In this document: positions 24,928 through 27,060 of the stretch, one piece after another
How positions within the stretch are numbered: the first letter of the stretch is position 1
How the letters are laid out: every line of letters begins with the position of its first letter
Source: CALACW01 sp002431305
Lineage (GTDB): Bacteria; Bacillota; Clostridia; Oscillospirales; Acutalibacteraceae
Direction of reading: 5' to 3'
DNA: 27,060 bases
Assembly (NCBI GenBank): GCA_937890355.1
Contig: CALACW010000100.1
Coordinates: 1 to 27,060 of the forward strand
Translations under genes and position numbers: made by a program
The notes under the pieces: generated by a model
What the model was told of the DNA's origin: nothing
Database searches by the model: none
Seen by the model: only the letters and a program-made list of their open reading frames with translations

Positions 24928-26358
24928 ATGGTTCCCGACGTTATACCTCAGGTAAAAAATTATACTCAGTCAGACGGATACTACAGAATTCTTGAGAATG
25001 AAAATCTCGCGCAGAGCGTAAAGACCGTAATTGACTGCGATATAGAGGGCGCGGAGTCGTATATTTTAAAAATCACCGAAAAGAGCATAACGCTCGCTTC
25101 GCCGTCAAACGAGGGACTTTTCCGCGCCTGGCAGACTCTCAAACAACTTGCAGTGCTCGCGCCGGACGGTAAAATCGCGTGCTGCCGGATAGAGGATTCT
25201 CCGAGGTACCGTTACAGGAGTTTTATGCTCGACTCGGCAAGACATATGCCGTCGGTAAAACAGATAAAAAAAATGATAGACGCGGCGGCGCTTTTTAAAT
25301 TCAACGTTTTTCACTGGCATATTTCAGACGACCAGGGATTCAGATTCGAAAGTAAAAAATACCCTCTGCTCAACGAGATAGGTTCGTACAGAAAAAGCTC
25401 GGATTTCGGCAAAAAGCACGTTAATGAACGTTACGGCGGATTCTATACGAGAGAGGAAATGTCCGATATTGTAAAATACTGCCGTGACAGATTTATAACC
25501 GTTATTCCCGAAATAGATATGCCCGGTCACGTCTCGTCCCTTATAGCGTCGTACCCGTATCTTTCGTGCGAGGAAAAACCCATCGACGTGGTTACGAAAC
25601 AAGGTATTTTTCGCGATATTCTATGTGCGGGCAAGGTTACGACGTATTCGTTTGTAAAGGATTTGCTCGACGAGGTATGCGAGGTATTCGACGGCGAGTA
25701 CATACACATAGGCGGAGACGAAGCGCCTAAAACGAAGTGGCGCAGATGCCCGTACTGTCAGGCAAAAATCGCAAAGGAAGGTCTCAAAGACGAAGAGGAG
25801 CTTCAGGGCTTTTTCGTAAACGAGATTGCGGAATATTTAAAATCCAAAGGCAAAAAGGTCATATGCTGGAACGAGAGTCTCAAAAGCGGATTTCTCAGCG
25901 GAATTACCGCGCAGATGTGGATGGACAGGGACGACCTGTGCGTAAAATATGCAAATGCGGGCGGGGATGTTATAATTTCCGACTTCTATCACTACTATCT
26001 CGACTACCCGTACGGCATGACGCCGCTTGACAAGGTTTATAATTATAAACCGGAATCGAATAAGCTCAGTGAAACCGGCAGAGGGCATATTATCGGCGTG
26101 GAAACACCGCTGTGGAGCGAATATATAGATACTGACAAGCAGATGGAGTTTATGTTTTTTCCGAGAATGACAGCCGTCGCGGAGACGGGCTGGACCGAGG
26201 AGGAAAACAAAAACTGCGCGGATTATAAATCAAGACTTTCAAAAGTTATTTCAATACTCAGAAAAATGGGAATAGAACCCGCGGACGAAAGTCTGTGGAA
26301 CGTCCCGTTTTATAAAAGAATTCACGATATAGGAAAGCATTTCGGTATACTGCCATGA
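24928..26358 (+). CDS. GH20 beta-N-acetylhexosaminidase, cytoplasmic
   Basis: Glycoside hydrolase family 20 enzyme (476 residues) that removes terminal GlcNAc or GalNAc by substrate-assisted catalysis. A small N-terminal alpha/beta domain (to about 95) precedes the TIM barrel, which begins at RYRSFMLDSARHMPS. Key barrel motifs: FHWHISDDQGFRF (128-140), PEIDMPGH (194-201), the catalytic pair D264-E265 in YIHIGGDEAP, and the tryptophans in QMWMD and VETPLWSEY that line the active site. No signal peptide is present, so it probably works on imported oligosaccharides or recycled wall fragments. GGAGG (24916-24920) is 7 nt before the ATG. It has its own promoter and lies after two terminators, so it is not part of the glycan operon. 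Confidence 0.95.
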   Translation: MVPDVIPQVKNYTQSDGYYRILENENLAQSVKTVIDCDIEGAESYILKITEKSITLASPSNEGLFRAWQTLKQLAVLAPDGKIACCRIEDSPRYRYRSFMLDSARHMPSVKQIKKMIDAAALFKFNVFHWHISDDQGFRFESKKYPLLNEIGSYRKSSDFGKKHVNERYGGFYTREEMSDIVKYCRDRFITVIPEIDMPGHVSSLIASYPYLSCEEKPIDVVTKQGIFRDILCAGKVTTYSFVKDLLDEVCEVFDGEYIHIGGDEAPKTKWRRCPYCQAKIAKEGLKDEEELQGFFVNEIAEYLKSKGKKVICWNESLKSGFLSGITAQMWMDRDDLCVKYANAGGDVIISDFYHYYLDYPYGMTPLDKVYNYKPESNKLSETGRGHIIGVETPLWSEYIDTDKQMEFMFFPRMTAVAETGWTEEENKNCADYKSRLSKVISILRKMGIEPADESLWNVPFYKRIHDIGKHFGILP

Positions 26359-27060
26359 AACAGAGAACTAAAAATACGGTTATTCCGCTGACTGTCGTTT
26401 TTATTGTAATTATCGCCGTGTCGTGCGTTTACGCGCTGTTTTTCAAAACCGGCGAGGACTCGAAAACCGACGTTGCGATGGGTACTGTTATCACCGTAAA
26501 GGCGTACGGCAGACATACGTCCGAGGGCGTCGAAAACGCCGTTTCGGCTGTTAAAAATCTCGATTCTCTCATTTCGAAAACGAACGATAACAGCGATATA
26601 AGTAAAATCAACGCAGATTCTTCGGCAGACGTTAACGAAAAAACCGTTTCTGTAATAAATAAAACGCTCGATGTATGCAAAGACAGTGCGGGCGCGCTCG
26701 ATATCACGGTCGGAAATCTGTCCGAAATGTGGGATATCGGCGGGGATAATCAGAGGGTTCCGGCAGACGATGAGATTCAAAAGGGTCTTTCATTCGTCGG
26801 ATATGAAAATATAAAAATATCGGGTAATAACGTAAGCGTTCCCGCGGGCGTTCATCTCGACCTCGGCGCGTCGGGCAAGGGCGCGGGCGCGGACGAGGCT
26901 GTTTCCGCTCTCAGAAACACAAAGGGCGTTTCGGGCGCGGTCGTGTCCGTCGGCGGAACAGTCGGCGTGTTCGGCCAAAATCCGAATTCCGACCACTGGG
27001 GCGTGGGCGTAAGAAAGCCCGAACGCGATAATACGGGATATATTGCCGTTATTAAATTAT
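26355..27060 (+). CDS. apbE: FAD:protein FMN transferase, ApbE family (3' end missing)
   Basis: ApbE-type flavin transferase that covalently attaches FMN to Thr/Ser of partner proteins such as Rnf/Nqr subunits, at the outer face of the membrane. The 235 visible residues of about 340 include an N-terminal hydrophobic segment (10-30) with a possible AVSC lipobox (Cys24), although the residues after the Cys are hydrophobic, so an uncleaved anchor is also possible. Family blocks are AMGTVITVKAYG (41-52), SDISKIN (80-86), GALDITVGNLSEMWDIGG (113-130), HLDLGASGKGAGAD (167-180) and VSVGGTV (198-204). Its ATG overlaps the TGA of the GH20 gene (ATGA), so translation is coupled. The flavinylated target is not in the window. 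Confidence 0.92.
   Translation, partial: MKQRTKNTVIPLTVVFIVIIAVSCVYALFFKTGEDSKTDVAMGTVITVKAYGRHTSEGVENAVSAVKNLDSLISKTNDNSDISKINADSSADVNEKTVSVINKTLDVCKDSAGALDITVGNLSEMWDIGGDNQRVPADDEIQKGLSFVGYENIKISGNNVSVPAGVHLDLGASGKGAGADEAVSALRNTKGVSGAVVSVGGTVGVFGQNPNSDHWGVGVRKPERDNTGYIAVIKL

Noticed and set aside
1..27060. CRISPR arrays, insertion sequences, tRNA/rRNA genes, phage or defence genes
   Set aside because: I saw no regularly spaced repeats, transposase or integrase motifs, cloverleaf sequences or recognisable defence proteins on either strand.

Overview
The window is almost entirely one large cell-surface polysaccharide (capsule or secondary cell-wall glycan) locus, followed by a short accessory patch and the start of an unrelated two-gene unit. 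Good Shine-Dalgarno sites, sigma-A-like promoters, a moderate GC content with AT-rich gaps, and CapEFG-, TviB/WbpO- and Wzm/Wzt-type proteins fit an anaerobic Bacillota (Clostridia) genome, perhaps a gut Oscillospirales-like lineage. That taxonomic call is inference; no rRNA or marker gene is present.

Positions 1-23518 (+ strand): a tightly packed run of 20 genes (the first cut by the window edge) with gaps of about 40 nt or less, many stop/start overlaps and no internal terminator that I can see, so probably one long operon. In order: sugar aminotransferase (partial), initiating phosphoglycosyl transferase, PglA-like GT4, UDP-HexNAc 6-dehydrogenase, WbpP-like 4-epimerase, GT4, Wzy-type polymerase, GT4, a GNT-I-like glycosyltransferase, GT2, GT4, GT4, GT2, GT4, GT2, a shortened DUF1919 protein, Wzm and Wzt ABC exporter, CapE/CapG/CapF (UDP-N-acetyl-L-fucosamine pathway), and an uncharacterised nucleotidyltransferase. 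The implied logic: CapEGF and the dehydrogenase/epimerase pair supply FucNAc and a uronic HexNAc; the aminotransferase supplies an amino sugar; the monotopic transferase loads the first sugar phosphate on undecaprenyl phosphate; ten glycosyltransferases extend it; Wzm/Wzt exports it. A Wzy-type polymerase is present but no Wzx flippase is, which is an unusual pairing with an ABC exporter.

Positions 23501-24804: a bidirectional terminator closes the operon and also ends a convergent minus-strand glycosyltransferase gene, which is broken by a one-base frameshift in a five-base homopolymer. Its promoter faces, across a shared inverted repeat, a plus-strand promoter for a small unknown ORF that itself appears frame-broken at a T8 run and ends at a clear terminator.

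Positions 24826-27060: a promoter, a cytoplasmic GH20 beta-N-acetylhexosaminidase, and the translationally coupled start of an ApbE-type FAD:protein FMN transferase that runs off the window.

I found no tRNA, rRNA, CRISPR array, insertion sequence or toxin/defence module. The best candidates for something undescribed are the Wzy plus Wzm/Wzt combination, the orphan nucleotidyltransferase tied to capF, the internally deleted DUF1919 gene, and the symmetric divergent promoter.
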